Below, one piece after another: positions 45,309 to 57,135 of a stretch of 64,000 bases of DNA. Made by a program: the position numbers and the translations under genes. Origin of the DNA: Haemaphysalis longicornis (lineage: Eukaryota > Arthropoda > Arachnida > Ixodida > Ixodidae); assembly GCA_013339765.2 (NCBI GenBank), contig CM023457.1:46147974-46211973 (forward strand). The letters run 5' to 3'. The stretch's first letter is position 1; each line of letters opens with the position of its first letter. The notes beneath the pieces are model-generated. The model saw nothing but the letters and a program-made list of their open reading frames with translations. It was not told the origin of the DNA and searched no databases.

Positions 45309-47330
45309 CTGGAGAGTAGCTGAATCTAGCTTTTATAGACAAATACAAAAAAACATTCAGGTTGAATAACACGTTGGGACGATTAATATTTTCCGTAAAT
45401 GTAATGCACGTGAAGGGTATTATAATTTGTTTGGACGCCCCCATACCACGCGTTAGCTCGCACGCGGGCTGAGACATCCACTTACACACAAGAAGTTGTG
45501 TAAACATGGGGATCATCTCACCTCTTTTTGATGTGTGAAAATGCTACATTTCTCCTTTTTCTAGATATGCAAAAGAGATAAGAAACCCCTTTTCGTGTGG
45601 GTCTCATTCTGATAGATTAATTTACCAGAGAAATAAGGCAGAACTAATTCACGAGCCGTGCAAGCTTTCAGAAGTCAAAATTTTAAGATAAGATAAGATA
45701 CGATAATCTTTATTTTCTCCAGAAGAAACTGGAATTTCGTCCGGGCTAAAACTGCTGAAGACAGCTTGACAGTACTGGAATCTATTAAAATAGTTTGGAG
45801 GTTAGCTACGTTTATCTAACTTCGAATTTAACCAGAAAGAAAACAGAACTCAGGAAATAGATAACAAGTCCACCCCAATGTTACGTCATACGAATAGTTT
45901 GAGAATTTTTCAGCGTACTATACTAGAAAAGGAAACCGTAATGAACTGCTTAACAAAGCTTTGGACGTTGTCGGAAATACTCCCTTTGTAGAAATTTTAG
46001 AATAAAATATAAAACACTAAGGTAAATAAATATACTGAGAGACGGTGGTACGCCTCACCAGTTTGTTGGGGCAGCCTGGTGAAGGAACTTCCAAGTTGTG
46101 ATGATGATTATCTACGGTGGATTAAGATATTGAGCACATTGTAGTAGCACTGGTGACATTGTGCTGAATATGAGGAGTTTTCTCTAACTTTATTCAGAGC
46201 ACAAGAAGCCTTCTGCAAGTGTTTAATATATCGCTCCACCGCTAACTCGAGCGGCCGACCGGCCGCTAGTCCACGACTCAGCTGCTTGAACGTCTTCATT
46301 CTAGACACCTGTACGATCTAGGCACAACGGTGACGACGGCGACGATGGTCAGCTGCGGATACCCCCAAAAATCTGGCGGAGCTGTGTCATGTACTTGTTT
46401 CAGTCAATCATGGCTTCCCCGTGATTGAGCTACAATGCCATCGCGACGTCACAGATGTAAAAGGTGACGTTCAGCAGGTTTAGGCTGCCTTGTCACCTGT
46501 TAAACGCACAGACTCTCGCTTAGTTATCCATGCAGATGTCGACATCTTCTCCACGAAAGCCAGCGAAATGGGAGGATCCCGGTGGTGGTTGGTAAAGAAA
46601 CACAGCTGTGGATGAGTTGCCGGGGCGCTTGCAGGATCGAGCGTCACGGGCGAGCCGAGCGGAGACCCGAGTGGAGATCAGAGCGAAGACCCTGCTGGAG
46701 CTTCAGGGCTACAGTTGAAGCGGTGGACTGCGGGATCACGACGTATCCTCCAGTGCTTGTGAGATGATGGTAGGCGTCACTGGCTCATGCACGCACTCGG
46801 ACAAAGCAACCACCCATGCGGTGAGGATTATGTATAGGCGATGATGATGTCAAGGAAAGGGTAGCACCCACAAAAGCAGTCAGACAGGGAGTTTCGACAG
46901 GAAAGGAGTGTGCATATCTGTACAAAGAGCAGCAAAAAGCAGAAAAAAAGAGACAGGGTCAAACAGGTCGTGGAAAGAAAGATAACAGAAGACAGATGCG
47001 CGCACTGACATGCACCTGGAGGTACACATCTTGTCGGCACGTGGTGGCCTCAGGGCATGCCGAGGCGGTCAGCAATGAATATTAGAAAACCGGAATACAA
47101 AAAGGGAAGCGGAGGGGAAATCAATCCCACACGCTCGCGTGCACAAATAGATTACAAGGTGAGAGTATCAAAGCTAGCAATTGTACCGCAGCCTTCTACC
47201 CAAAACATAACGCCCAGACCTGCTGATCAGTTTTGGATTAGTGAACTCCTGTGCTAAAGAACACGGTGCCAGCACGCAACTACAAACGTCTGCTGTGGGT
47301 CGCCAACTGACGGGAGAATATTATCGAGGG
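45309..47330. other. Unassigned sequence
   Basis: No protein motif was recognised. There is a short aagataagat run at about 45685-45705. GC-rich stretches at 46240-46330 and 46580-46760 have no recognisable family. Confidence 0.35.
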
Positions 47331-48095
47331 AAATAAATAAACAGGCATAACATTATCCTGAGAAATGCAGAAGTCCAGCATATGAATAAGAAGCGGAGAG
47401 GGGGAGGAGAAGGCGAAAGCCGGAATTTTAATTGGACGAAATACACGTCCGTTTCCTATAGCATTCATTGATACCAAACGGCGCTGTCTTAAACTTATGG
47501 ATGAGGTAGGACTCACGAGCCTGGCGATCATGATACGTTTTAAAACCTGGTTCGAGAATTGTGGCCTTCAGCTGTTCAAAAGAATGACCAGGAATGTTAA
47601 CATGCCTTGATAGAGGCAAAGAGGAGCAGTTTTTTGCATTTGAGCGGTGATAAACCTCAAGATGGTGCATTCCAGCAGGTATATGACGTTGGCGGAGTCA
47701 TAGTTAAAGTTTCCTTTTGCATTAACATAATCGTTTGAAGCCGTGCTGGTGGCGCGGCTTGTTTTCCTTGTTAGTGATGTTACGGCGGAAAGAGATTTCT
47801 TTGGGTATGCTGCTCGTACATCGCTATGAACGGCTTTAATGTCCATGTCGAGGCATGCATCGCGCTGCGTTGGAGGGGTCCAGTGCTTATGGCTGGGTAA
47901 TGCAGTTCGGGCTTCGTCGGCTGGAGGACGGTAATGGAAGTACTCTCGCAGTCTCATATTCCTGGCGAAGTTATCTAACTCCTTAACAAGTGGAAATTCG
48001 TCAAAACTGCCAGTTCCCGGGCAAATCTTCAGACCTTCTAACAGGGCGCTCATCTGATCTGGTGATAGGGTAATACTAAAGAGGTTCATCACTTT
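47330..48095 (-). pseudogene. Penelope-like element with reverse transcriptase deleted
   Basis: The minus strand starts LFSITLSPDQMSALLEGLKI, then SFDEFPLVKELDNFARNMRL and WTPPTQRDACLDMDIKAV, the N-terminal region of tick Penelope-like proteins. It jumps directly to the GIY-YIG end: NFNYDSANVIYLLEC, then LSRHVNIPGHSFEQLKATIL and RESYLIHKFKTAPFGINE. The reverse transcriptase normally between these parts (several hundred residues) is absent. It is an internally deleted copy with further frameshifts. The terminal sequence near 47340-47400 recurs at 59893-59950. Confidence 0.8.
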
Positions 48096-48194
48096 CAGTC
48101 AGATTTTTGTTAGCGTTGATAGACTGCAAGAGTTGACAGAAGGAGGAATAAAATATGGTTTGCGTTGACAGACTGATTAGTACCGGCGCTAAGC

Positions 48195-48226
48195 TGAGAG
48201 AGAGACAGAGAGAGAGAGAGAGAGGA
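48195..48226. repeat. (GA)n microsatellite
   Basis: A short GA-rich run, mostly gagagaga. Confidence 0.8.
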
Positions 48227-48885
48227 CAGACAGAAAAGGTTAGGGAGTTCAAGAAACCGAAAGGGGAAGCTGCGGAAGGTATTTCATTATTCTCCGAAAC
48301 AAAACAGTTTTTCCTTGAAAGAAATACAAGTGGATAAAAAATGCCCGCCATGTGGCATTCCGAACCCAAAACATCCAGAATATGGCGTCTGGTAGGAATG
48401 ACTAACTTACCCGCTTCTCTAGGCGTGGCGGTGCGCTCCCTATCAACTTTCTCGGGATATTATGTATAAGTTAATTGTTTCTGCCGCTTTGGGGTGTAGC
48501 CCGCAACACTCCGTCTACTCGTAATGAAGGGGCTCCTATTTTTAACCGCCAGATCGTCACTAGAGCGTCTACGAAATGTTGATAACGGTCGACCAGCGTT
48601 GAATCCTCTAAAGCTACCTATCGCACCAAGACTGCCAGAACCAAGACCTTCGCTATGCATGTATGCGAATAAGAATAAGAAATGAGGGCTCTTGAAGTTT
48701 AGACAGAATTAGGGGAGGCAGTCAAGAAATCCAAGGAAAGCAAACGAAGAAAAGGGGGAAGGTCATTCATTACTCGTGAAAGAGACAGTTTTTTTAAAGA
48801 CAGAGGCGAAAGTGGATTAAAAGTGGATATTAAAACCGTTAACATAAATACCTGGAATGCGAAGGCAAAACACCGCCCCGCCGTA

Positions 48886-48955
48886 CCCTAATGGTTATCG
48901 CACCAGACGCGTATTCTGGAGGTCGTCAGTTTGGATACCACCTGGAGGGCATGTT
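48886..48955 (+). repeat. Degraded tRNA-like element
   Basis: taccctaatgg (48890-48900) has one mismatch to the A box, and gtttggatacc (48930-48940) is a poor B box at plausible spacing, with ggaggtcgtcagtttggata echoing a T-arm. It is probably an old SINE head. Confidence 0.3.
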
Positions 48956-49002
48956 TTTATCCACTTTCTTTCTATCTTTCTTCCTTGGTTTATTACCTTC
49001 TT

Positions 49003-49025
49003 TCTTTCTTTCTTTCTTTCTTTCA
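49003..49025. repeat. (TTTC)n microsatellite
   Basis: Five to six perfect units. Confidence 0.9.
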
Positions 49026-50492
49026 AAAATTTCACAATTAACTGAGTGTGTTAATATCCCATTCACTGGCTTTTTTGGGTAAATTATGTTTGCCCGACTC
49101 AATAATGCCTTATTGACGAGCACACCTACAGTAAATTCTCACTGGAGTAGTTTTCCCGTTACAGAGGGACCACTTTATCGCGGCAGCCAGTTTTGTATTC
49201 CAAAGCAATGCCGCTTTTCTCACGATTGTGCCCTGAAGGTTTAAACAATAAAACGACCGTAGCCACTTTAATGAGAAATACTCTATTGGATTCCCTACAA
49301 AATTATCTACAGAAATCATAAATGAAATGTAAAGGCCACGGAATTACTGCTACTTAAAAGTGAGAAATTGCAACTTTCGCATACGGTGTAACCTCGTAAT
49401 AACGAAGTAGTTATGGCGGATCAAGCAGGGAAAGCAGGACCCTGACGTCCAATTTTCGTGGTGGTCATGGAACACTCCGTGAGCGAGACAGTGGGTGCAG
49501 CTTCATCTTCCTCACAATCCGCTGTCGCCCCCTGCCTGCGCCCATTTCGTTATTTATTTCCAACAGTAGTATCGGAACAGCAATTTATATTATATCTATA
49601 TTCGATGCAACAGTACCGTTAAAATTTGCCTCTAACAAATCGAAAATCTGGCTCGCACGAAAATACTTGTTTACAAAAATGTATTTTCTAAGGCCTGGAA
49701 TCAACTGCAAACAAGGTAATTTTCGCCTTTCTTTTATTTATATTTCAACCTCAATGAACCGGAACATGAGTACGTGAAATTACAACAGAACAAAGTTAAC
49801 TTGACAAATCAGGGCTGCGTTCTTATTTATTTGTTGAAAGATGTGATTTTTGCCCGGTGGCTGCTCAAAGCACTGAGCAGGTTGAAGTTTTCCAGTGTCT
49901 ACGACCAAAAGACTTCTGCAGTTTCGGACGACAGGGTTATTTTTTTTTTTGCAAGATGCTGCTCAGAATCCTGGCCACCTATTTCTTCGTTGTATCTATA
50001 TCGCGCACGGCACTTGCGGTTTCAGTTTCGCTATACAAGAATACGTGTCACTGAAATTAAGCGCAAGCAACCAAAGTGTGTATTTAGTTTGCTAAAGGCG
50101 ATAATTTGGTATATCAGTGTTAGTTGTAATTAGATTTAACAGCAGATGTTTTCCGAAGATTTTAATAGCCTGGCAACAGAGAACGTTTGATGAGTTTCAA
50201 ATCAATTTCTGAGCTAAATTGTTGACAGAAAACTGTTTTAAAAAAGAGACGCCAAAACGAATACGTGGAAGATTAAGTTCACTGATGCCTCCTTAATGAA
50301 AAAGTATTACGGAAACTTACAAGCATCAACCATCAAGTTATCTTTTTTTGTCAAACATGCTTTTAAATGCCTGCATCCTTTGAGGAAATTATCTGATCAT
50401 AGAATGTCCCCAAAGAACATAAAAGACGCATATTTTGAAAGCCGTATCACTCATCTGCCTTTTGCTGCTTCGAAGAAATAAAGCTGCATTAC
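49026..50492. other. Unassigned intron-like sequence
   Basis: No supported feature. Plus-strand open frames at 49774-50133 overlap one another and carry no motif. Confidence 0.35.
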
Positions 50493-50656
50493 CAGCAGAT
50501 CCATGGTGGTTCCGTTTATTTCCATCCGCTCGTAATATGTGTCCCCAAGTATGGAAACTTCGTCCATTTCCAATAAGTGGGTAGGCGTTATTGCCAACTT
50601 TGCTTTCGTGCCGCTTTCGCTCCTTTCGTGTATTATTATTGGATAAACAATGATGC
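50493..50656 (-). CDS. Metalloprotease exon 2: propeptide
   Basis: Acceptor gattttctaattctag, 164 nt, incoming phase 1, outgoing phase 0 at CTG|GTAATG. It reads IIVYPIIIHERSESGTKAKL, then HLLEMDEVSILGDTYYERME and INGTTMDLL. Tick reprolysin propeptides open with (L/V)VYPxxxEERSxxGxK followed by LxLxxxSxL; VYP, ERS and GTK fit well. Incoming phase 1 exactly matches the signal-peptide exon 1. Outgoing phase 0 matches exon 3. Confidence 0.65.
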
Positions 50657-52240
50657 CTAGAATTAGAAAATCAGTGGAATATTGCTGTAGTTGTGACGCT
50701 CTTACCCTCCTGGGCAGTTGTTTAGTAATTCCACCTTTCCCAGCTGTTAGGGGTTTTCTGTTCAGGCTACATCTTCGCACTGTATTCAAACGCGGAGCAG
50801 GAATGACCCATTTCTACAAGAAAGGGATGCGCGGGTGGAGCTCACTAAGAGCGAATAATTCTTAGGGCCAGCTTGCCGTGCCCAATGGTGCCACTGAGAT
50901 AGTTATGCGCTGACCCACCGAGGCCGCGCGAGCACAAGCGGAAAATTCGAACTGCTCGCGGACGCCACCACCCGGTGCGATGACGTCAGCGTTAGATTGT
51001 AGGAAGGCATTTATAGTAGGACGGAAATTCGGCGCCCGCTCGCGGCATGGCGCCCTTACGTCTGCGGACGTTCAGCAACCTATTTTGCGGAGGCTTAGTT
51101 GTTCCAACAGGAAGGGCGGGGGCGCGTGCAGGCGGCCGTTAGGGTGAGATTGGCATGCTGGAATTCGCGTCGCGAATTGTGGCTCCAAAATTTCACTTTT
51201 TTTGTACGATACCTATGGTCTCCTCCGACATTGTTGGTACTCTACACTGCACTAGTGAATATTTTCAATGCACGTTAAAGAACACTTCTTTTGATATGCC
51301 TTGAGACTTTTTGACTCTTCAAGACGCAAGTCTTTATTGCTTATTAGAAACATACCTAGAAGGCAACGGTTAGGAATACTGCTCATGATCTTTTTACATT
51401 TCCAATTCTGTCATATACGACTACGCCATGGATTTTAAAAACACCGTACATTTGAACACATCCATGTTTTCTACAAAACTCGCTCAGTTTGGCTGCAAAT
51501 CCTTATCGAGTGTTATAGAGTGTTATCGAGATGCAAGTGTTATCGAGATAAAAATGTCCAGGGTCATTCAACTCTGGCTGCATGCTTTTAAAGAAAAGCC
51601 CAGCAATACTTATTATCGATATGTTTACTTCGACGCTGTATTTGAGTCTTTTCTTGCTTATTCGTTCTACGTATATTCGCATCAACCACTTCAACAGACA
51701 GACTGGTGAAACACGCCACCTCTTCCCTAGAATCAGAATGCTGCACAGCTAGGGTGCACCCGCTCCACCTATGTGCCATCAAGTTCAGTTGTCACACGGT
51801 ACTATAATCGTTAACGTTCAGTTCCCCGCAGGGAAGGTGTGGACTTAAGGCAGTGGTTATGCACGGCGCTTCTACTCTGGAGACACCGGATCAAATGTGT
51901 TCCTTTTTTATCTGCCACAGCCGTGTCTATTTTCTGTGCAGGGCAACGACTACACGCAGAGCAACGACGAAAAATATTCGCGCTTTGGGGCACTTGGAGT
52001 GTTCTCCTCTAAAAGCCACAGAAATTTCCTCAGTGTCTATATTGTCTTGTAATATTCACATTGTACGTGGGCCAACTTCAAGTCAAATTTACATGCGGTC
52101 GAGTAGATTCACAATTGACTGCAGCTTGAAGGGAACGCACTATCACTGGCCATAATTACACCGCATTGGCGCGAGGAACAATGCTTTTTTTTGTTTCCTT
52201 GCTTCGATCTAGAGTTCGTGTCTTTTTATGCTTGCAGTTG
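50657..52240. other. Intron 1 sequence, unassigned
   Basis: No gene or element recognised with confidence. 50890-51130 is GC-rich with no protein match. If the gene model holds, this lies in the first intron. Confidence 0.35.
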
Positions 52241-52453
52241 CAACATTGTGATGGTAGCGCACTTACATACGGACACTAAGAAAGGCGACGACAAACTACC
52301 GCACTGAATCGCAACTGATTTTTTATTAAAACGCACTTTTAAATACTGCAACCTAAACCCATGTGACCACACAGCATACATACGCCTCAATCCATCGTTT
52401 TCTTTCTAAAACATGACAGCCACAAACATTGTGAATGAAGGCGAGTTTTATCT

Positions 52454-52700
52454 TTACGCTGGAGAGTGATTTAAAAATTCAGCCTCACTATTATGTAAAT
52501 GAATTGAAGGCACTAAGAAGCACCACACTCCCTTTTTTCTTATATCGATAATCTCCCGACTCAGCTTGTCCCTGTGCCCGGATAGTATCACTGTTTCCTG
52601 GAACGGAGGCTTGCATTTGCACACTGAAACGTGCTGAGCCACGTTCGAGCAGGTGTTTCTTCCTAAAGATGTTTATCTTCCAACAACCTAACATTAATAC
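52454..52700 (-). pseudogene. Penelope-like GIY-YIG C-terminal fragment
   Basis: The minus strand reads CSNVAQHVSVCKCKPPFQET, then VILSGHRDKLSREIIDIRKK and VPSIHLHNSEAEFL. The Cys-x-Cys, GRHRDK-like and RxIxExxxIxKxG elements fit the end of GIY-YIG Penelope proteins, and so does the final SIxLxxxExxFL. It belongs to the element at 52248-54391. Confidence 0.75.
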
Positions 52701-52798
52701 ACCTACTTGTCTGACCTATATATACATGACCACATGGAAATGGTATAAGGTAGACAACAACCTTTTTGTATAGAACAAAAGGAGATGTATGCATCACC

Positions 52799-52802
52799 CC
52801 CC

Positions 52803-52838
<36 letters not shown>
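52799..52838. repeat. (CA)n microsatellite inside a Penelope-like element
   Basis: A CA run of about 40 bp after a poly-C stretch. It interrupts the minus-strand element between its RT and GIY-YIG parts. Confidence 0.9.
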
Positions 52839-53179
52839 GTTTACGGCGCCACGCGACGAGCCTTTGAGCTTTCTACCAACAGATCCACAAATATTGCTCA
52901 GTCAATTGAGTGCTGAAAAAACAGCCTTTACACAAAAGCTACTTGCAACATTATTCAAACCGTGGGACAATCTGTCAGCATTTGGGAGTATTGCGGGAAC
53001 TTTCTTCTCCGCCGGTGCGTCAGGCATGGCGCACCTGCCCATATTTACCCGTTTTATGAGTTTCTGTGCCGTAATACAGATGGTGACACTTTAAAACCCA
53101 GCATCTTTTAACATTTGTACCTGTTAAGAAAAACTAGTGGTAATCGGTTCCCAACAGCCGACAGCCGACAGCAAACAAG

Positions 53180-54135
53180 AAAAAGCAATGCCGTTCTTGA
53201 CTTTCGAGTGTGCTGAATTAAAGTTGAGGAGCGGCTTCTCAGAACGAAGGTTATAGACCCAACACACGTGATCAGGTTTCACTTGTAACTAAATGTCAAG
53301 GAACACTACCTGATTGTCTTTGGGTACTTCTTGGGTCAACTCTAATCCTAGATGACAATCTGTGAACACCTCAACGGTATCCCCACGTTTTATCGATATC
53401 ACCGGGTTGAACGAAAACATAAAAATCATCTACGTATTTGAACACGTTTGTGACTCACGTTTCTTTGGATGCATTTATCTACTCTTCCTAGGACCATGTT
53501 GCTGAGTACAGGTGCACTTTTTGACACGATACACACGCTAGAGCGTTGAAGGGACAACCTTCCTTACCAGTCCACAAACGCAGAGCTTAGGTAAAACGAC
53601 AAAATCCCCAGAAAACTACTGACAGAAATACCAACACTATTACAAAATTTGAGCTCATCATTGTCTTCTATCATCAAAAGTTTAACACTTTTGATCAGCT
53701 CTTCAGGTGGAATGTTGTAGTAAAAGTCGCGTGCATCAACACAAAACATCAAGAACCAGGGTTACAATGGCCGCGCCATTCGACAAGCTCATCACAGTTG
53801 CGTAGAACAAATGGATCACTCGCACATAGCGTTTGCAAGTGCTTTTGCAAGTAACTGTAAAATGTCCTCTGCCACGTGTACCAGTTACTATCACACAAAA
53901 ACGGTATTTCCGGTTTATGTGTTCTTGCGGAAAAGAACACATCCAGATGTAAGGCCTCAGCCTTGTTTACACTTGACACTAACTTCTCCAGATTATTTTT
54001 CTGAAACAAGGCAATGACGGTTTCCTTCACCGTTGGCGCTTTTAGATCCGTTACTCTGAATTTTTTTACCGCTACGCATGCCTGAAGGTAGCCTCTAGAG
54101 CAACAACAAACAACTTTCTTATCCGAGGTCAAGAT
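53180..54135 (-). pseudogene. Penelope-like reverse transcriptase, broken
   Basis: The minus strand reads KPEIPFLCDSNWYTWQRTFY, then SYLQKHLQTL and DPFVLRNCDELVE (54130-53760). Next is FCVDARDFYYNIPPEEL (RT motif A region, 53750-53565), then KYVDDFYVFVQPGDID (the Y-x-D-D box, near 53440-53390). The final part contains LDI and FNSAHSKVKNGIA-type residues at about 53300-53180. Motif order is that of Penelope RTs. Frameshifts and stops separate the blocks. Confidence 0.8.
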
Positions 54136-54391
54136 ACGAAAGCCTCACTAACGGCCTAGTTCACAAGAGATTTCCCCCTTCCAGGCTTTGAGCCAGTGCC
54201 TAGAGTACTGCTAATAGTATCGACGCACTCAGCGGTGAAAGGTGGACGATCCTCTTCGGAACCGTGGCGCGTGACTGACCTTGCAAGTGGCAATTTCTCC
54301 GGTGGAATCGCGGACGGCTCTGAAGCAAACCACCATGGTGTGGTTTGTCGTCGCCTTTCTTAGAGTCCGTGTGTAAGTGCGCTACCATCGA

Positions 54392-55374
54392 TATGTTCCA
54401 AATGCAATACCAACTAGCCCAGTTGTCCTCTTCTTCTACTCATGCTTGCAGTTTTTAAGTATAGGTACTCTACTTTGGTCAAATTCACAACTTTTTATTA
54501 TTCAGTGCATTACCTCACGTAAGCTTTGGTATAGTTTAGGAGCCCTTTTTGAAGTTTTCAAGTCACCAACAACCCACAATAACAAACATTTTGAAGTAAC
54601 CACCCTCTAGAAGTACTTCCGTGCTTTCATATTATGATTCATTCACTGAAGGGACAGCTTGGTTATAGGTAATGCAGTGGGCTCTTTTGAGCAATGTTTA
54701 TCACGGGCCATATGCTCTACTCCAGATTAGAGTACAAATGATTGTTCGTTTTTCTTGAAGCCATTGAACAGCTGCCACCTCTCGAATCTTTCCACGTGCA
54801 TGTTGCTATGTAGCCCCGCCTCTTAGCATCTCGTCCACCAAGGGGAAAGAGTCATGTGTGCGACCTATCCTGATCCAAATAACTGGCGCATTAAATCGAG
54901 GGGCTCTTTTTTTTTCCTCCGGCAAATGTTCTTTGCGTAGCTTCATAGCATAAACAACAATAACGCTGATATTTAGAACTGGCACAGTAGTAATAATAGC
55001 ATTTTTTTACAGCAATGAGCATGAAGCACAAATATGTAGAAAACAACACAGAATTAACGACACCAAACAGGCCCGTAAATGTGCATGAAACTGAGTTTGT
55101 ATCCCAACAATTTTTTGTTTTCAGGTTGCGACTTACGGGCATCAATGGTCGGGGGAACGTCATATCTGGCCTGTGCGCTGCTTATATTGGTGTGATAATA
55201 CCGTGTCATCATGTCGTGAGACAAAACATTTGCAGAACATCACGAGAGCACAGTAATGCAAACGAACATCGCCAACTGAACGTCGCTGCCAGAATGCAGT
55301 AACCTAAACAAATGCAACCGTCTATTTAAATACACCCGCAAGGTTTTATTGCCACAAACGTTTTCAGTACTCAC
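54392..55374. other. Intron-like sequence with a possible cryptic donor
   Basis: No gene recognised. At 55131-55136 a perfect minus-strand donor (CCC|GTAAGT) follows the open stretch ARYDVPPTIDA or MTFPRPLMP, but no acceptor gives a phase that fits between exons 1 and 2. Confidence 0.35.
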
Positions 55375-55435
55375 CGTTCACCCCGGCAGCCACATGAGCT
55401 ACGCAAGCAAGTAAGGTTCTCAATAATATTTTCAT
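55375..55435 (-). CDS. Metalloprotease exon 1: start codon and signal peptide
   Basis: The minus strand starts ATG and reads MKILLRTLLACVAHVAAGVN, then a donor AACG|GTGAGT (phase 1). A lysine followed by a hydrophobic, alanine-rich stretch ending A-A-G is a textbook secretory signal. The leftover G plus the first two bases (GC) of the exon at 50656 makes glycine, leading straight into the VYP...ERS propeptide. The start codon context (cccaaATGa) has no in-frame upstream ATG. The signal peptide is clear; its link to exon 2 across a 4.7-kb intron is inferred from phase. Confidence 0.6.
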
Positions 55436-55577
55436 TTGGGTTGAATAACGACAACTAGGGAAAATCGCTTTGAACTGCCTTGAATCCCCAGCGGAGACGA
55501 ATACCCTAGCGACCTCTTGAAAGTGCTACTGTTGGAACCAAAGTGTTTGTCGGTTATTGCACTCATTCACGCCGACC

Positions 55578-55929
55578 TGACTTCAGTGCTTTTTAAAAAT
55601 GCAGGCACCGTGGCTTCACAGCGTGTCAAGAATTTGGCTTGGATCATGCCCTTTGCCGTCTTCACCCAATCTATGAGAGTTCCCATTCAAGAGAAAAAAG
55701 CTTGCAGAGATATATCCAAAAGCGAAAGAGGAAACCACAGAATGTACTAGCACTGACTTCAGTGCTTTTTAAAAATATGCAGGCACAGGGGCTTCACAGC
55801 GTGTCAAGAATTTGGGTTGGATAATGCCCTTTGCCGTCTTCATCCGTTCTGTGAAAGCGGCCATCCAAGAGAAGAAAGTTTGCAGAGATATATCCAAAAG
55901 CGAAAGAGCAAACCACAGAATATACTGGA
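55578..55929. repeat. Two-copy tandem repeat of about 176 bp
   Basis: Unit 1 (55578-55753) and unit 2 (55754-55929) both begin tgacttcagtgctttttaaa, then share cttcacagcgtgtcaagaat, ttgcagagatatatccaaaa and gcgaaagagNaaaccacaga. Visible differences are scattered substitutions. It lies about 140 bp upstream of the proposed start codon of the metalloprotease, so it may sit in its promoter or 5' leader. Confidence 0.9.
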
Positions 55930-56539
55930 CCTGAAAGCGCCTGCTTGTTTGTACCACCTTTTCTGTTCGTTCTTTTCTGATATTTGTGTTTAGGGCAATT
56001 TCCTGTATGTTTCGACCTCTATTCCGCACGCTGCCGGGAGATCGCAGCTGTTTTCAACGTACTTACGCCTTCTTCTGGGTTATTGACGCGAAGCTTCCGA
56101 AGAAAGGGCATAAAATCTTGGAGGCGGAACGTTTGCCACTGTAGAGTGAAATATTTGCCTATGGTTTGTTTTCTCGTCTTTTAGCAATGTTCTGAGTTGA
56201 ATATTATTTCTTAAAGCGTTTCTATACTTGTAATTGAAGACGAAACACGAAAGTATTCACCGCCATTTCAGAGTGGGTACTGTAAGTTCAAAAATTTAAA
56301 TCAAAGGTAACTATTCTGTGTAAAGTTCAATTAACGAATCCATAGAAATTGCAATCTCTATGCAAAAACTATAAAAGACCAAATGTGAAAATATCGAAGA
56401 GGCCTAACATCTCTTGAAGGTTGTGAATGCGAAAGCATGAATCTCAGAATGGACGACCGAGACGCTTCGCTTTCGCCTCCTTATCGATTGACAAGGAATC
56501 CTGCCGCTTAGGATCCACTTTTAAGCTCTTTTGAGCCGT

Positions 56540-57135
56540 AAGCTACACTGGGCGAGGTTAATCAGTTTCGCGTGTACCTTGAAGTGCCGGGCTGCGCAAG
56601 CGCAAGGAGCATTGGGTTGGATTGAATTGGATTTGATTTGGGTTGGATTAAAAGGGATTAAATTGGATTGTATTGGAATACTTCAATCGGAGTACGGGTG
56701 TGTAGAGAATTGGGTCTGCACATTCGCCGGCCTGCGCATTCCAGAGGAGTGACGTCATAGCCGCGGCAGACGCACTGGTGCCGGCGCGTGCTCAGCTGTG
56801 CACCTGCGCTGCGCAGTAGCCAAGTCTGACGCTGCGTCGGAGCCGCTTGATAGCCGTTTCGCGTGGCTCCTGGAGAGCCGTGCTGCGCACGCGCGAGGAG
56901 CAGTGACCGGACTGGACTGGAACGGACCGGATTGGACTGAACTGGATTGGATTGGACTTGAATGGACTGAATTGAACTTGATTGGATTGAATTGGAAATC
57001 GTTTTAGCAGCAGTAAGCATGATAATCAGCTAATCGTAGACAACCAGGAAAGCTAAGAAAAACCAGCTGAACCTTCGCTCACGCTACGTATATCCTGGCA
57101 TAGCCGAGCTAAGCCACTGCTAATTTTTTATGGGT
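56540..57135 (-). repeat. Dispersed repeat with (GGATT/GGACT)n tracts, copy B
   Basis: This is the reverse complement of the element at 9955-10600. Shared landmarks are gtatatcctggcatagccga followed by agccactgctaatttttt, gcgtggctcctggagagccg, and gacgtcatagccgcggcaga. Gaps differ between the tandem tracts. Confidence 0.7.

Larger units (their letters stand above)
52248..54391 (-). mobile_element. Penelope-like element with inverted ends
   Basis: The ends are inverted copies: plus 52249 gatggtagcgcacttacata, and minus 54389 gatggtagcgcacttacaca, each continuing through aagaaaggcgacgacaaac. Inside on minus, in order, are the N-terminal, RT and GIY-YIG parts described separately. A (TG)n tract (plus CA at 52799-52838) has expanded within the coding region. 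This is the most complete Penelope-like copy here, but it is frameshifted and stop-ridden. Confidence 0.75.

Noticed and set aside
55130..55200. Minus-strand exon ending CCC|GTAAGT between exons 1 and 2
   Set aside because: No acceptor gives a phase 1 to 1 exon, while exon 1 to exon 2 fits directly.
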